A stretch of 64,000 nucleotides of DNA from Hwanghaeella sp964350445 (GTDB taxonomy: Bacteria; Pseudomonadota; Alphaproteobacteria; UBA8366; Aestuariispiraceae), in assembly GCA_964350445.1 (NCBI GenBank), contig CAYGKA010000005.1:73145-137144 (forward strand), given 5' to 3'. Positions 33,984 to 43,463 of the stretch are shown piece after piece; within the stretch, counting starts at the first letter, position 1, and every line of letters starts with the position of its first letter. Below the pieces are notes generated by a model that saw only the letters and a list, made by a program, of their open reading frames with translations, searched no databases and was not told the DNA's origin. The translations under genes and the position numbers were made by a program.

Positions 33984-34694
33984 ATGGAAAGTCTGCAAAT
34001 TCTCGCTTTGGCGCTCGGCGCGGCCTGGGCTAGTGGTATCAATCTTTATGCGACCGCCGTCCTGCTGGGCGTGTTGAACATGGTCGGTATTGTGCCGTTG
34101 CCGGACGAAATGCAGATCCTGTCCAACCCGCTCGTCCTCACGGCGGCGGCCATCCTGCTCTTCATCGAGTTCTTTGCCGACAAGATACCCGCCGTGGATT
34201 CGCTTTGGGATGCGATCCACACATTCATCCGCATTCCTGCCGGCGCCATGATGGCGGTCGGGGCCGCGGATGGTTTTGGCGGCGAGTTCATGGGCGAAGA
34301 TTTGGAGACGATTGCCGCCCTTGTCGCGGGGGGGACTTTGGCGGCGAGCAGTCACCTTACCAAGGCGACCAGCCGCGCCGTGATAAACACGTCCCCCGAA
34401 CCGTTCAGCAATTGGTTCGCCTCAATAGTCGAGGATATTCTGGCGATCGGCGGCGTGCTGCTGGCGATCTTCAATCCGCTGGTTTTCCTAGGCCTACTGG
34501 CGCTTTTCGTGCTGCTTGCCGTGTGGCTCGTGCCCAAATTGTGGCGGGTTTTCAGGTTTCTGCTTGCCAAGGTGGGGATCGGCGCGCCGCCATCGGAAGA
34601 TATCGGCGCCACGGTAGCACCCAACGGTCTGGTAATCAGAGGAAGGCCCGCCGTCGGATCGAGTGGCGGGCCCCCTGCGAAGCTTGACGATTGA
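33984..34694 (+). CDS. DUF4126 family membrane protein
   Basis: This 236-residue protein has about five hydrophobic segments and the DUF4126 features 'LALGAAWASGINLYATAVLLG' and 'FFADKIPAVDSLWDAIHTFIR'. The family is of unknown function. A short Pro/Gly-rich tail ends the protein. It converges on the SDR gene with an 18-bp gap containing a CGGCG-GGC-CGCCG palindrome. Confidence 0.85.
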   Translation: MESLQILALALGAAWASGINLYATAVLLGVLNMVGIVPLPDEMQILSNPLVLTAAAILLFIEFFADKIPAVDSLWDAIHTFIRIPAGAMMAVGAADGFGGEFMGEDLETIAALVAGGTLAASSHLTKATSRAVINTSPEPFSNWFASIVEDILAIGGVLLAIFNPLVFLGLLALFVLLAVWLVPKLWRVFRFLLAKVGIGAPPSEDIGATVAPNGLVIRGRPAVGSSGGPPAKLDD

Positions 34695-34712
34695 GTGTGC
34701 GGCGGGCCGCCG

Positions 34713-35468
34713 TCAGTAGGTTGCCCGGCCCCCGCTGATATCGAACACGCCGGCCGTGGTGAACGAGTTTTCCGCACTGGAAAGCCAAGCAGCCATTGCG
34801 GCGATTTCCTCAACCAGAACGAAGCGTTCGCGCGGGATTTTCGACAGCATGAAGTCGATATGCTGTTGCGTGATCTGGTCGAAGATCGCGGTGCGGGCGG
34901 CCGCCGGCGTGATGCAGTTCACCGCGATGTCGTGCTTCGCCAGTTCCTTTCCCAGCGATTTGGTGAACCCGATGACCCCTGCCTTTGCGGCGCTGTAACC
35001 GGACGCATTGGGATTGCCTTCCTTGCCGGCGATGGAGGCGATGTTGACGATGCGGCCGTAATTCTGTGCGACCATCAACGGCGCGACGGCCTTGCAGCAA
35101 TAGAAGACGGCGTTCAGGTCCAGGTTGATGACCTTGTTCCATTCATCGACCGGGTATTCGAGGACCGGAACGGCCGGGCCGGCGATGCCGGCATTACAAA
35201 CAAGGATGTCTATGCCGCCCATGGCATTCTTTGCCTGCGCGGTGGCGTTTTCGACCGACGATGGGTCCGTGACGTCCACGGCGAAACCGAAGGCGTTTCC
35301 GTTTTGCGCGAGCGTCGAGACGGATTTGGCCATCAACTCCTTGTCCATGTCCCATAGGGAAACCGAGGCGCCCGATGCGATGAAACGCTCGGCAATCGCA
35401 TAGCCTATGCCCTGCGCGCCACCCGTGATGACCGCCCGTTTTCCTTCCAAATCGATCTTGTTTCCCAT
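34713..35468 (-). CDS. Short-chain dehydrogenase/reductase (FabG-like)
   Basis: This NAD(P)-dependent SDR has 251 residues with GGAQGIG (nucleotide binding, about 16-22), CNAG (about 90), catalytic Ser in NIASIAG and YSAAK (Tyr/Lys). Its C-terminus GGRATY is typical of classical SDRs. It lies 48 bp downstream of an orphan molybdopterin oxidoreductase gene on the same strand and may be co-expressed. Substrate unknown. Confidence 0.9.
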   Translation of the reverse strand: MGNKIDLEGKRAVITGGAQGIGYAIAERFIASGASVSLWDMDKELMAKSVSTLAQNGNAFGFAVDVTDPSSVENATAQAKNAMGGIDILVCNAGIAGPAVPVLEYPVDEWNKVINLDLNAVFYCCKAVAPLMVAQNYGRIVNIASIAGKEGNPNASGYSAAKAGVIGFTKSLGKELAKHDIAVNCITPAAARTAIFDQITQQHIDFMLSKIPRERFVLVEEIAAMAAWLSSAENSFTTAGVFDISGGRATY

Positions 35469-35516
35469 TCTATTCCCTCGCTCTTTCTTGCCGTTGAACT
35501 TACTTTTTGCATTGCT

Positions 35517-37616
35517 CTAGAGTGCGCGTATCCAAATCCTATTATCGTGATATGCGCAACCGCCCTGCGGCCCGGCCGGGTCCGACCCCGTCAGGAAATT
35601 GATCCCTTTGCCGTCTTCGAAACTCTCGTTGGGCCAGATGCTCTCAACGATAACCACACCGTGCTGCACACCTTCGAACAGATCCACGTGAATGCGGATC
35701 TCGCCGCGGTCGTTGCCCAGAACGACTTTGTCGCCTTGTGCGACGCCCAAGCGGTTGGCGTCTTCCGGATGAATGAAGACCTTCGGTTTACCTTCCTTTT
35801 TCTTTGACGAGTCGGTTTCCGTGAAAGAGGAGTTCAGGAAGTTCCGCGCCGGCGCGGTGACCAGGCGGAACGGCATCGCCTCCGTCGCTTCCTCGATCGT
35901 TTCCATGTGATCGGGAAGGTCTGGCATGTTGGAGATGTCGCCACCCGGTGCGAACCGGTTCGCCAAGGCGTGTGTCCAGTCGGGATGAAAGCGGAACTTG
36001 CCGTCCGGCGTCTTGAACCCGTCGACATAGTGGCTCTCGTCGAAACTGGGCTGGACGTCGATCCAACGCTCGCGCTCCAATGTATCGAGATCGGGCCAGC
36101 CGCTATTGGTAAGCGTCCAATCGATGATCTCTCGCGGGGTCATGTCGAAACCGCGGTGCTCCGCGCCGAGCCGTTTGGCCAAACCGTTGATGACCTCATG
36201 ATTGCTTCGGCATTCACCGGGCGCATCAACCAGTTTCGGGCCGAATAGGATGTGTTGGTGCCCGCCACCCTGGTACAGGTCATCATGTTCCAGGAACATC
36301 GTGGCCGGCAGCACGATATCAGCCATCTTGGCCGTCTGGGTCATGAACTGTTCATGAACGCAGACGAAAAGGTCCTCGCGGGCGAACCCCTTATGCACCT
36401 TCGTCGAGTCGGCGGATACCATCATCGGGTTTGTATTCTGGGTCAGGATCGCGGTGACCGGTGGTCCGCCGAACAGGGCTTCCCTCTCCCCTGTCAGCAC
36501 TTCGCCGATCCGCGACATGTCCAATACGCGGACGCTCGGATCCAGTGCGTCACTGCCTTCGATCAGCGATTTGTTCCAGTGATAGATCCCACCGCTGTTG
36601 TGGAAGGCGCCGCCGCCTTTCAGCGGCCAGGACCCCATCACGGTCGCAATGGACGCGGCGGCATGCATGTTGACGGCGCCGTTGCGCTGGCGCGTGAAGC
36701 CATAGCCAAGGCGCAGGAAGGACCGCTTGTTTTCACCCAACAACTTCGCGAAGGCTTCGATCTGCTCGACGGTCAGGCCGGTGATTTTGCTCGCCCATTC
36801 AGGGCCGCGGGGGCGCAGGTGTTCTTCCAACCCTTTCGGGTCGTCGGCAAACTGGATCATGTAGTCCCGGTCGGCGTGGCCATCCCGGAACAGGATATGC
36901 ATCACCGCGCAGGCCAGCGCCCCGTCCGTTCCCGGTCGCAGGACGATTCCCATATCCGCCTGTTTGATCGTCGGCGTTTCGTATACGTCGATCACGACAA
37001 TCTTGGCCCCGCGTTCGCGCCGGGCCTTCATGGCATGGGTCATGACGTTCACTTGGGTGTGGACCGGGTTCGTGCCCCAGATCACCACGACATTGGTTTC
37101 CGCCATTTCACGCGGATCGGGCCCGGCCAGTAATCCGGTGCCGGCGACGATGCCGGGCCAGGCCAGGACGGTGCAGATCGATCCGTACATGCCCGAGTAC
37201 TTTTTCGTGTGACGCAGGCGGTTGATGCCGTCCCGCATCAGCAGACCCATCGTTCCGGCGAAATAATAGGGCCAGATCGCTTCCGGCCCATGTTCTCTCT
37301 CGGCGGCCATGAAGGCCTCCACGGTGCGGTCCAGCGCCTCGTCCCAGGAAATCGGCACGAACTGGTCCGACCCCTTCGGGCCGGTGCGGCGCATCGGCTG
37401 GGTCAGGCGGTCCGGATGGTGAATGCGTTCCGCATAGCGGGCGACCTTCGCGCAGATGACGCCGTCGGTGTAGCTGTTGTCTTTCGCGCCGTAGAGACGG
37501 CCGATCTTGTCGGAAGACAACACCTCAACCTTCAGCGCGCAGGTGCTGGGACAATCATGCGGGCAGACGCTGTAGCCGAACCGGATGCCGTCCGAAGTTC
37601 CTGCCTGTCCATCCAT
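35517..37616 (-). CDS. Orphan molybdopterin oxidoreductase (DMSO-reductase family)
   Basis: The 699-residue enzyme has an N-terminal [4Fe-4S] motif C18-x3-C22-x3-C26-x28-C55 (SVCPHDCPSTC ... GVICAK), a Mo-bis-PGD catalytic core and the C-terminal molydopterin dinucleotide domain. There is no TAT leader, ferredoxin subunit or membrane anchor next to it, so it is probably a soluble cytoplasmic enzyme using an unknown electron partner. The residue after the 'TNPVHTQVN' region could not be assigned as a Mo ligand. It is 48 bp from an SDR gene. Confidence 0.88.
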   Translation of the reverse strand: MDGQAGTSDGIRFGYSVCPHDCPSTCALKVEVLSSDKIGRLYGAKDNSYTDGVICAKVARYAERIHHPDRLTQPMRRTGPKGSDQFVPISWDEALDRTVEAFMAAEREHGPEAIWPYYFAGTMGLLMRDGINRLRHTKKYSGMYGSICTVLAWPGIVAGTGLLAGPDPREMAETNVVVIWGTNPVHTQVNVMTHAMKARRERGAKIVVIDVYETPTIKQADMGIVLRPGTDGALACAVMHILFRDGHADRDYMIQFADDPKGLEEHLRPRGPEWASKITGLTVEQIEAFAKLLGENKRSFLRLGYGFTRQRNGAVNMHAAASIATVMGSWPLKGGGAFHNSGGIYHWNKSLIEGSDALDPSVRVLDMSRIGEVLTGEREALFGGPPVTAILTQNTNPMMVSADSTKVHKGFAREDLFVCVHEQFMTQTAKMADIVLPATMFLEHDDLYQGGGHQHILFGPKLVDAPGECRSNHEVINGLAKRLGAEHRGFDMTPREIIDWTLTNSGWPDLDTLERERWIDVQPSFDESHYVDGFKTPDGKFRFHPDWTHALANRFAPGGDISNMPDLPDHMETIEEATEAMPFRLVTAPARNFLNSSFTETDSSKKKEGKPKVFIHPEDANRLGVAQGDKVVLGNDRGEIRIHVDLFEGVQHGVVIVESIWPNESFEDGKGINFLTGSDPAGPQGGCAYHDNRIWIRAL

Positions 37617-37682
37617 TTTCTGTCTCCCAATTCCGGGACATCAATCGCTGCTCCGGGATCATGTTTCGTCTGATTTTCTGCT

Positions 37683-39209
37683 TCAGCGGCTCGCTTTTTT
37701 CATACGAACGAGAAAAACGAAAGGGATCACCGACAAGCATGCCCAACCAAACAAATAGAACGCATTCACGTAACCGACCATCACCGCCTGCCGGCCAACC
37801 TCCCCACTGATTGCCGCCAAACCCTTTGTGGTGTCAAAAGCCAATGGCCCGGTCACGAATGGCATGCTCAGCCGTTCGTTGAAGGGGGAAATATGCTCGA
37901 CCATTTCCGAATAGTTCGTTTTGCCGGTACGGATGACGACGGCGAAGCTGATCGAGATGAACACGCTGGACCCGAAGTTTCGCAACAGGTGGAACAGGGC
38001 CATTCCCTCGGGCAACAGCTTTGGATCCAAGGTGGAAAAGGTGATCAACGTTACGGGCACCCAGATCAACCCGACCCCGAAGCCTTGCAGACAGCTGGTC
38101 CAGGCAACGTCGAAAGTGGTGACGTTCACGTCGAAATTTGCCATCGCAAAACCGGCGATCCCTTGAACCAGGAACCCCGTGATCAGAACCGGACGAGGAT
38201 CCAGTTTGCTCAAATAGACCATCATCATGAAGGCGACCATGGTTCCGATGCCTCTGGCCCCCAGAAGCCAGCCGATGATCGAATCCGGATAGTGCTGTAC
38301 CGTCTGCAGCAAGGGGGGCAGCAGGGTCATCGGCGTGAAATTCAGCATGCCGAAAACAAAGACGATCACGAGGCCGAGGAGATAATTGCGGTCCTTCAAT
38401 ATCGCGGGATTCAGAAAGGACGTGCCCGATTTGGCGGTCACCGTGTGGCTTATGAAAAAATAGAGCGCCAGACAGGAAAGCCCGGCGATGGCAATGATCT
38501 CGGTCGAATTGAACCAGTCGTTCCGTTCGCCACGGTCCAGCATGAGCTGGGCTGCGGCAACCGCGATGGAAAGGCTCAAGAAACCTGTCCAATCCAATTT
38601 GGTCGATGGCCGGTCGGTCCGAGTCTTGATCAGCGCGACGACGCCGGTAAAAGCGATGATGCCGAAGGGGATAATCATGAAAAAGACCCAGCGCCAGCTG
38701 AGAAATTCACTCAAGTAGCCGCCGAGCGTCGGCGCGATGACCGGGCCTAGGACAACGCCTGTACCATAGACCGACGTTGCGAAGCCGTGGTCCTTTTTAG
38801 GGTAGGTTTCCAGAAGGATGGCCTGGCTCAAGGGAACCAAGGGGGCGCCGAACGCGCCCTGGGCAGCCCGGAACAGGATGAGTGTCTCCAGATTTGGGGC
38901 GGCTCCGCAGAGGAGGGATGCGATCGTGAAACCGCCAACGCCCCAAATCATCGTGTTGCGCCGGCCGAAGCGGCCGGTAAGCCAGCCGGTCATGGGGGTG
39001 ACGATGGCGGTGGCGACGATGTTGAAGGTCACGACCAGGGCGATCTGGTCGGTCGTGGCGCTTAACGCGCCTTGCATCTGGGGCAAGGCTACGTTGGCGA
39101 TGGTGACCGTCATCGCATACAGCATCGTGACGAAGGTCAACGTCACCAGCACAAGCATCCGGTTCGGTGCCGCTTCTTCCTGTGCCGTCGCTTGATCTTT
39201 TGCCGACAT
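37683..39209 (-). CDS. MFS efflux transporter, DHA2/EmrB type
   Basis: This drug:H+ antiporter-2 family transporter has 508 residues and about 14 predicted helices, with motif 'GWLTGRFGRRNTMIWGVGGF' in the loop between helices 2 and 3 and 'GPVIAPTLGGYLSE' (motif C). I chose the ATG at 39209 preceded by GGGGACAGG; the frame stays open upstream into the amidase. It begins 14 bp after the amidase stop, so the two form an operon. No HlyD-type adaptor is adjacent. Confidence 0.9.
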   Translation of the reverse strand: MSAKDQATAQEEAAPNRMLVLVTLTFVTMLYAMTVTIANVALPQMQGALSATTDQIALVVTFNIVATAIVTPMTGWLTGRFGRRNTMIWGVGGFTIASLLCGAAPNLETLILFRAAQGAFGAPLVPLSQAILLETYPKKDHGFATSVYGTGVVLGPVIAPTLGGYLSEFLSWRWVFFMIIPFGIIAFTGVVALIKTRTDRPSTKLDWTGFLSLSIAVAAAQLMLDRGERNDWFNSTEIIAIAGLSCLALYFFISHTVTAKSGTSFLNPAILKDRNYLLGLVIVFVFGMLNFTPMTLLPPLLQTVQHYPDSIIGWLLGARGIGTMVAFMMMVYLSKLDPRPVLITGFLVQGIAGFAMANFDVNVTTFDVAWTSCLQGFGVGLIWVPVTLITFSTLDPKLLPEGMALFHLLRNFGSSVFISISFAVVIRTGKTNYSEMVEHISPFNERLSMPFVTGPLAFDTTKGLAAISGEVGRQAVMVGYVNAFYLFGWACLSVIPFVFLVRMKKASR

Positions 39210-39223
39210 GCCCTGTCCCCGGC

Positions 39224-40567
39224 CTAGGTTTCCTGCGCTAGCAGGCCCTCGACCGTTTTGGCGACGCGGAACAGCTTCGCATCCCCGCCGCGTTCGCCCG
39301 TCAGCATCAGGCCGACGGGGGCGTCGCCCGTTCGGTGACAGGGCAGGGAAATCGAGCATCTGTCGAGAAAATTCCAGACCAGCGTATTCCGCAGGCACAG
39401 AATGTTGATCGGGCCGTATGCCTCGTCGTCTTCGACTTCGGTAATCCGCGGCGGGACAATGGCGACGGTCGGGGTGATAACGGCGTCAAACGGGATGGTG
39501 GTCCTGTTTGCCGCCTCGATCAGCCTGTTCCGTTCCGTCACCGTGCCGATATAGTCGGCTGCGCTCTGTTCGCCGCCCTTCAGAATTCGGCTGCCGACCC
39601 TTGGGTCGTATTCCGCGCCGCGCGCCGCGAGAAGGTCCTTGTGCCAGGCATAAGCCTCTGCAGCGGCGAAACCGCCCTTCGCGTTGGCCGCCGGAATGTC
39701 GCCGAGCTCCGTGAAAGGCACCTCGATCACCGTCGCCCCGGCATCGCGCAGCCGTGCGACAGTCCGTTCGAACGTCGTCGCGACGGCGTCATCCAGCCCG
39801 TCCATCACCAGGGTTTGTGGGATCGCGAAGGTCAAGGACCGCATATCCACGGGATCGGCCGTTGCGGCTCCTTCGCCGGAAAGGATGCCGTCCACGATGC
39901 TGCAGCAATCGACCGACTGGCCGAGCGGACCGGCGGAATCGAGTGAGAAGGAAAGCGGGACGATGCCGCTGAGTGGGACGCGGTAGGCCGATGGTTTGTA
40001 GCCGGTAATGCCGCAGAACGCGGCCGGGATCCGGCAAGATCCGCCTGTGTCGGTGCCGAGGGTCACGGCCGCCATGCCGTCCGCGATCGACACCGCGGAC
40101 CCGGAAGAAGACCCGCCCGGAATGCGGCCGGTTTCGCGGTCCCAGGGGCTGCGCGGCGTGCCGTTATGGGGATTTAGGCCCAGGCCGGAATAGGCGAATT
40201 CCGTCATGTTGGTCCGTCCGATGAAGACGAAACCGGCTTGTCGGCAGCGGGCAATGACCGGGCAGTCTTCGGCCTCGGGCGCGTTGTCGCGCAAAACCTT
40301 GGATCCCGCGGCGGAGACCTCGCCTTTCACCCCGTAGAGATCCTTCACCGACATTGGAATGCCGGCATAGGGCGAAAGCGGCGCGCCGGCCTTGCGCAAC
40401 ATATCGATCGCATCCGCTGTTGTGCGCGCGCGTTCCGAGTGGACGGCGACGAAAGCCCTTTCGCCTTCCGGGCTTGCATCTATGGCGGCAAGGCATCCTT
40501 CGACCAAGTCGCGGCTGGTCGTCGTGCCGGCCGCCAAGTCTTCTGCCAGGTCCTGCAACGGTTTCAT
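39224..40567 (-). CDS. Amidase-signature family amidase
   Basis: This AS-family amidohydrolase has 447 residues, with catalytic Lys in SVKDLYG (about 73), the cis-Ser loop GGSSSGSAVS and nucleophile GTDTGGSCRIPAA (Ser about 173). It precedes the MFS exporter in one transcription unit, perhaps hydrolysing an amide whose product is exported. It is only distantly similar to the amidase at the left window edge. Confidence 0.92.
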   Translation of the reverse strand: MKPLQDLAEDLAAGTTTSRDLVEGCLAAIDASPEGERAFVAVHSERARTTADAIDMLRKAGAPLSPYAGIPMSVKDLYGVKGEVSAAGSKVLRDNAPEAEDCPVIARCRQAGFVFIGRTNMTEFAYSGLGLNPHNGTPRSPWDRETGRIPGGSSSGSAVSIADGMAAVTLGTDTGGSCRIPAAFCGITGYKPSAYRVPLSGIVPLSFSLDSAGPLGQSVDCCSIVDGILSGEGAATADPVDMRSLTFAIPQTLVMDGLDDAVATTFERTVARLRDAGATVIEVPFTELGDIPAANAKGGFAAAEAYAWHKDLLAARGAEYDPRVGSRILKGGEQSAADYIGTVTERNRLIEAANRTTIPFDAVITPTVAIVPPRITEVEDDEAYGPINILCLRNTLVWNFLDRCSISLPCHRTGDAPVGLMLTGERGGDAKLFRVAKTVEGLLAQET

Positions 40568-40679
40568 GAACGGTCCTCGGCTGTGTGAAGCGTGTGACCG
40601 GTATTATGCGGATGGCCCTCCGCTCGGAAAGGGGAAAGCATTGGGCACGCGGCCTTTGTGAGGATGGGATAGGCGGACC

Positions 40680-42710
40680 TTAGGCCGACGCGGCCCGCAT
40701 TTCCGTGCTGTCTGCCGGGATTGTGCGGTCCTGGGGAAAAAACAATGTGACTGTGGTTCCGTCCCCAAGCTTGCTGTTTACCACGATCCTGCCGTCATGC
40801 AGTTCGACCAAGCGCTTCACGATCGCCAGGCCTAGACCGGTTCCTTCGGTGCTGTGTTGGACATCCGGACGAACCTGACTGAACGGTTCCAGCACCAGTT
40901 CCAGCTTGTCTTCGGGGATACCGATGCCCGTGTCGGACACGGAAACCCGGAAACCAAAGTCCTTCGACAAGCGCAAGTCGATCGTGACGGTGCCGCTTTC
41001 CGGTGTGAATTTGCGCGCATTGCTCAGCAAGTTGGTGAAGCATTGCAAAACAAGACGGCGGTCGCCGAACAGGAGGCTTCGCTCCGCCGCAGGATCCATT
41101 CGATAGACGACCTTGCGGCTGTTCGTCGACCCAAAGACGAGGTCGACCGCTTCCTGCGCCAGATCGTGCAGGTCCAAAAGGCTTTCCGCCATCTCGATTT
41201 TGCCGGCTTCCACCTTGGTGAGGTCAAGGACATCGTTGATCAAGGAAAGAAGGTGCTGGGCCGACCGCTCGATGACGGTGACGTAACCTTCGTATTTTGC
41301 GTTCCCGATCTTCCCGAACACCTGCGTGGAGATCATCTGGCTGAAACCGATGATGCTGTTCAGCGGCGTGCGCAGTTCATGGCTCATATGGGCCAGGAAC
41401 TCCGACTTGGCGCGGTTTGCGTTTTCCGCATCCGCCTTGGCGTCCATCAACTGCGATTCCGCATTCCGCTTTTCCGTAATGTCCTGAGTGGTGCCGCGGA
41501 AGGAGAGCAAGGTCCCCTTCGCATCGAAGATCGGCTCGCCGACTTCCCGACAAAAACGAATGCCGTCATCGGGATGGAGGAAGCGGTATTCGATGACGAA
41601 GGGCCGCGGGGCCTCGTTCAAGGAATGGTATTGCGCCAGGACGCGCGCCCTGTCGCCGCGATAGATGATCGAGGCGTAATTGCCATTTCCGCCAAGCAGT
41701 CCATCCAACGAGACGCCGTAGAAACGCTCGGCGTTTTCGGAAGCGTATTCCCATTGATCGAGCCGCGGTCCGGTCTTCCAGTGAAACAGATGCGCTATTC
41801 TCTCCGCATGCCGGAACCGCGCGGCATAGGCGAGAGCTTCGTCGGCCGCTCGATGGGCCTTCTGGGCGGCTGCGATGGCGAAGGCCAAGGACGTCGCCAT
41901 GACAAGACCGAACAAAAACAAGGCCTCATCCGAGAAATCACGCGCTGAGCTAGCGGATATCCCGATCAGGTCTCGCTCATGCGCATGGAGCAGTTGCCAA
42001 ATAGACACGGTAACGGCAAGGGCGCTGATGAAGGCTGCGGCGGGCAGCCATTGCGCCTGCTTCCGAGAGAATTGTCCTACTGCCCATGACTGGGCGAAAA
42101 GCCCCAGAGCCAATACCAGGAAGGCCAAAGAGCCCAGCGGAAGTTGGGACGTGATTCGAAACCATGGCGTCACCAGGGGTGTGTCTATGAACCTGCCCGA
42201 AAGCGCTATGGTACCGGCACCTGCGAGGAGAACCTGAAGGATAACCGTCGTTGTCGAGACGTCGTCACCGAACCATCGATCAATGGCGTATGACAGCAAG
42301 GCCGAACCCGCAATCAACAAGCAGATCGCGGACATCGCGCAGCATTCGAGGGGCGTGTCACTCGCAAGGATATCCTCCGCAGCATTGAGGAGACCCGGTC
42401 GCAAGCCCAGATCGCTGCCCAGGTTGATCTGCAAAAGTATCAGAATTCCGCAAAGAAGTGTGCCTATGCCGCTGATGAAGACGGCAACCGGGCGGTTTTT
42501 TTGCGCCAGGAGGCCGCCGGCTCCTGCGATCAGGAGGCCGACCGCGGTTACGGGGAAAAGGTGCTGGAATCCGTCCGGAAGGCCTATCCCGGCCAACGCT
42601 AGCAAAACCGGTCCGACGAAGGACGTCGCGCCGAATGCGACGACGGCAAGGGTGCAGGTCACGGACGCGACCGCCAAAATCGTCCAGGTTTCGAAAGCGC
42701 GTATACCCAA
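40680..42710 (-). CDS. Membrane-bound PAS sensor histidine kinase
   Basis: This hybrid-free sensor kinase has 676 residues: an N-terminal membrane domain of about eight to ten helices (1-290), a PAS domain (about 300-420, GVSLDG ... YRFLHPDDGIRFCREVG), HisKA (FLAHMSHELRTPLNSIIGF, phospho-His near 440) and an HATPase_c domain (NLLSNARKF, DTGIGIP, GTGLGLAIVK). No response regulator is adjacent. A perfect CtrA-type box lies about 115 bp upstream of its start, suggesting cell-cycle control. Ligand and partner are unknown. Confidence 0.92.
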   Translation of the reverse strand: MGIRAFETWTILAVASVTCTLAVVAFGATSFVGPVLLALAGIGLPDGFQHLFPVTAVGLLIAGAGGLLAQKNRPVAVFISGIGTLLCGILILLQINLGSDLGLRPGLLNAAEDILASDTPLECCAMSAICLLIAGSALLSYAIDRWFGDDVSTTTVILQVLLAGAGTIALSGRFIDTPLVTPWFRITSQLPLGSLAFLVLALGLFAQSWAVGQFSRKQAQWLPAAAFISALAVTVSIWQLLHAHERDLIGISASSARDFSDEALFLFGLVMATSLAFAIAAAQKAHRAADEALAYAARFRHAERIAHLFHWKTGPRLDQWEYASENAERFYGVSLDGLLGGNGNYASIIYRGDRARVLAQYHSLNEAPRPFVIEYRFLHPDDGIRFCREVGEPIFDAKGTLLSFRGTTQDITEKRNAESQLMDAKADAENANRAKSEFLAHMSHELRTPLNSIIGFSQMISTQVFGKIGNAKYEGYVTVIERSAQHLLSLINDVLDLTKVEAGKIEMAESLLDLHDLAQEAVDLVFGSTNSRKVVYRMDPAAERSLLFGDRRLVLQCFTNLLSNARKFTPESGTVTIDLRLSKDFGFRVSVSDTGIGIPEDKLELVLEPFSQVRPDVQHSTEGTGLGLAIVKRLVELHDGRIVVNSKLGDGTTVTLFFPQDRTIPADSTEMRAASA

Positions 42711-42824
42711 GACAAATCCCGCCTGTATTCAGCCCGAACGGAGCGACCGTTTACGTCCGAACTGACTAGTAAGGGCCTATATCGCTCTAAAGTATGGTGG
42801 CGGCGTAGTGCATCACGGCGACCC

Positions 42825-42839
42825 TTAACGCGACGTTAA
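42825..42839. promoter_or_regulatory. Candidate CtrA box
   Basis: TTAACGCGACGTTAA matches the CtrA full site TTAA-N7-TTAA exactly and is also palindromic. It lies in the 400-bp gap between the divergent sensor kinase (start 42710) and the small secreted protein (start 43111), which otherwise shows only A/T-rich patches (42895-42925) and no gene. Confidence 0.6.
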
Positions 42840-43110
42840 CAGGCATGCACACAATCGGAAGACACCGGTGGTGGTTTGGGTGAAGGGATGTAAATCATTA
42901 TTTTTCAATTGGTTGTGTGTATGAAAGCCGGTGGCGGAACGCCCTGATGAATACGCCGATGAGTTGTATTGTGGCCGGCCGTGACGAATTGTGACCCGGC
43001 GGTCACTTTCTGACGGCGTCGTGCAGGTCTTGCGACTTGCGCGCGAGTAGGGTGGCCACTACTTTTTCAGATGAGGAAACGTACACAAAAAATTAATAAG
43101 GAGCGGCGAT

Positions 43111-43419
43111 ATGCGCGCCGTCTTTCTTTGTATCGCGGGATTGTTGGTTGCATCACCGGTAGGCGCCGGCTCGCTCTTGCCGCAGGATACAGTACTTACC
43201 GAAAAAAATGATGCGAACGACCTGGGTCTGCCGTCCTTCACGGATGGGACGCAGAGCGAGTTGAGCTTCAGCACGATCGGTCAAACCGGTTCCGCTCAAA
43301 TCTTCGATTTGGGCGGCAAATCTGATCGCACGGCGGGTGGCGATATCCTACAGGGGTTGCCGCTGAACCTTGGCGGGACGAAACAGCCCCCCCAAGGCAC
43401 GGCCAAACAGTCCGAGTAG
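43111..43419 (+). CDS. Small secreted protein of unknown function
   Basis: This 102-residue product has a Sec signal peptide (about 1-19, ending VGAGS) and a Gly/Thr/Gln-rich mature part without cysteines. AAGGAG sits eight bases before the ATG. I do not recognise the family. It converges on the uxaA-like gene with a 44-bp gap. Confidence 0.65.
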   Translation: MRAVFLCIAGLLVASPVGAGSLLPQDTVLTEKNDANDLGLPSFTDGTQSELSFSTIGQTGSAQIFDLGGKSDRTAGGDILQGLPLNLGGTKQPPQGTAKQSE

Positions 43420-43463
43420 GCGTCAGTTCCCTCAACCGTTCGCAACACGCGGAACGACAGCCG

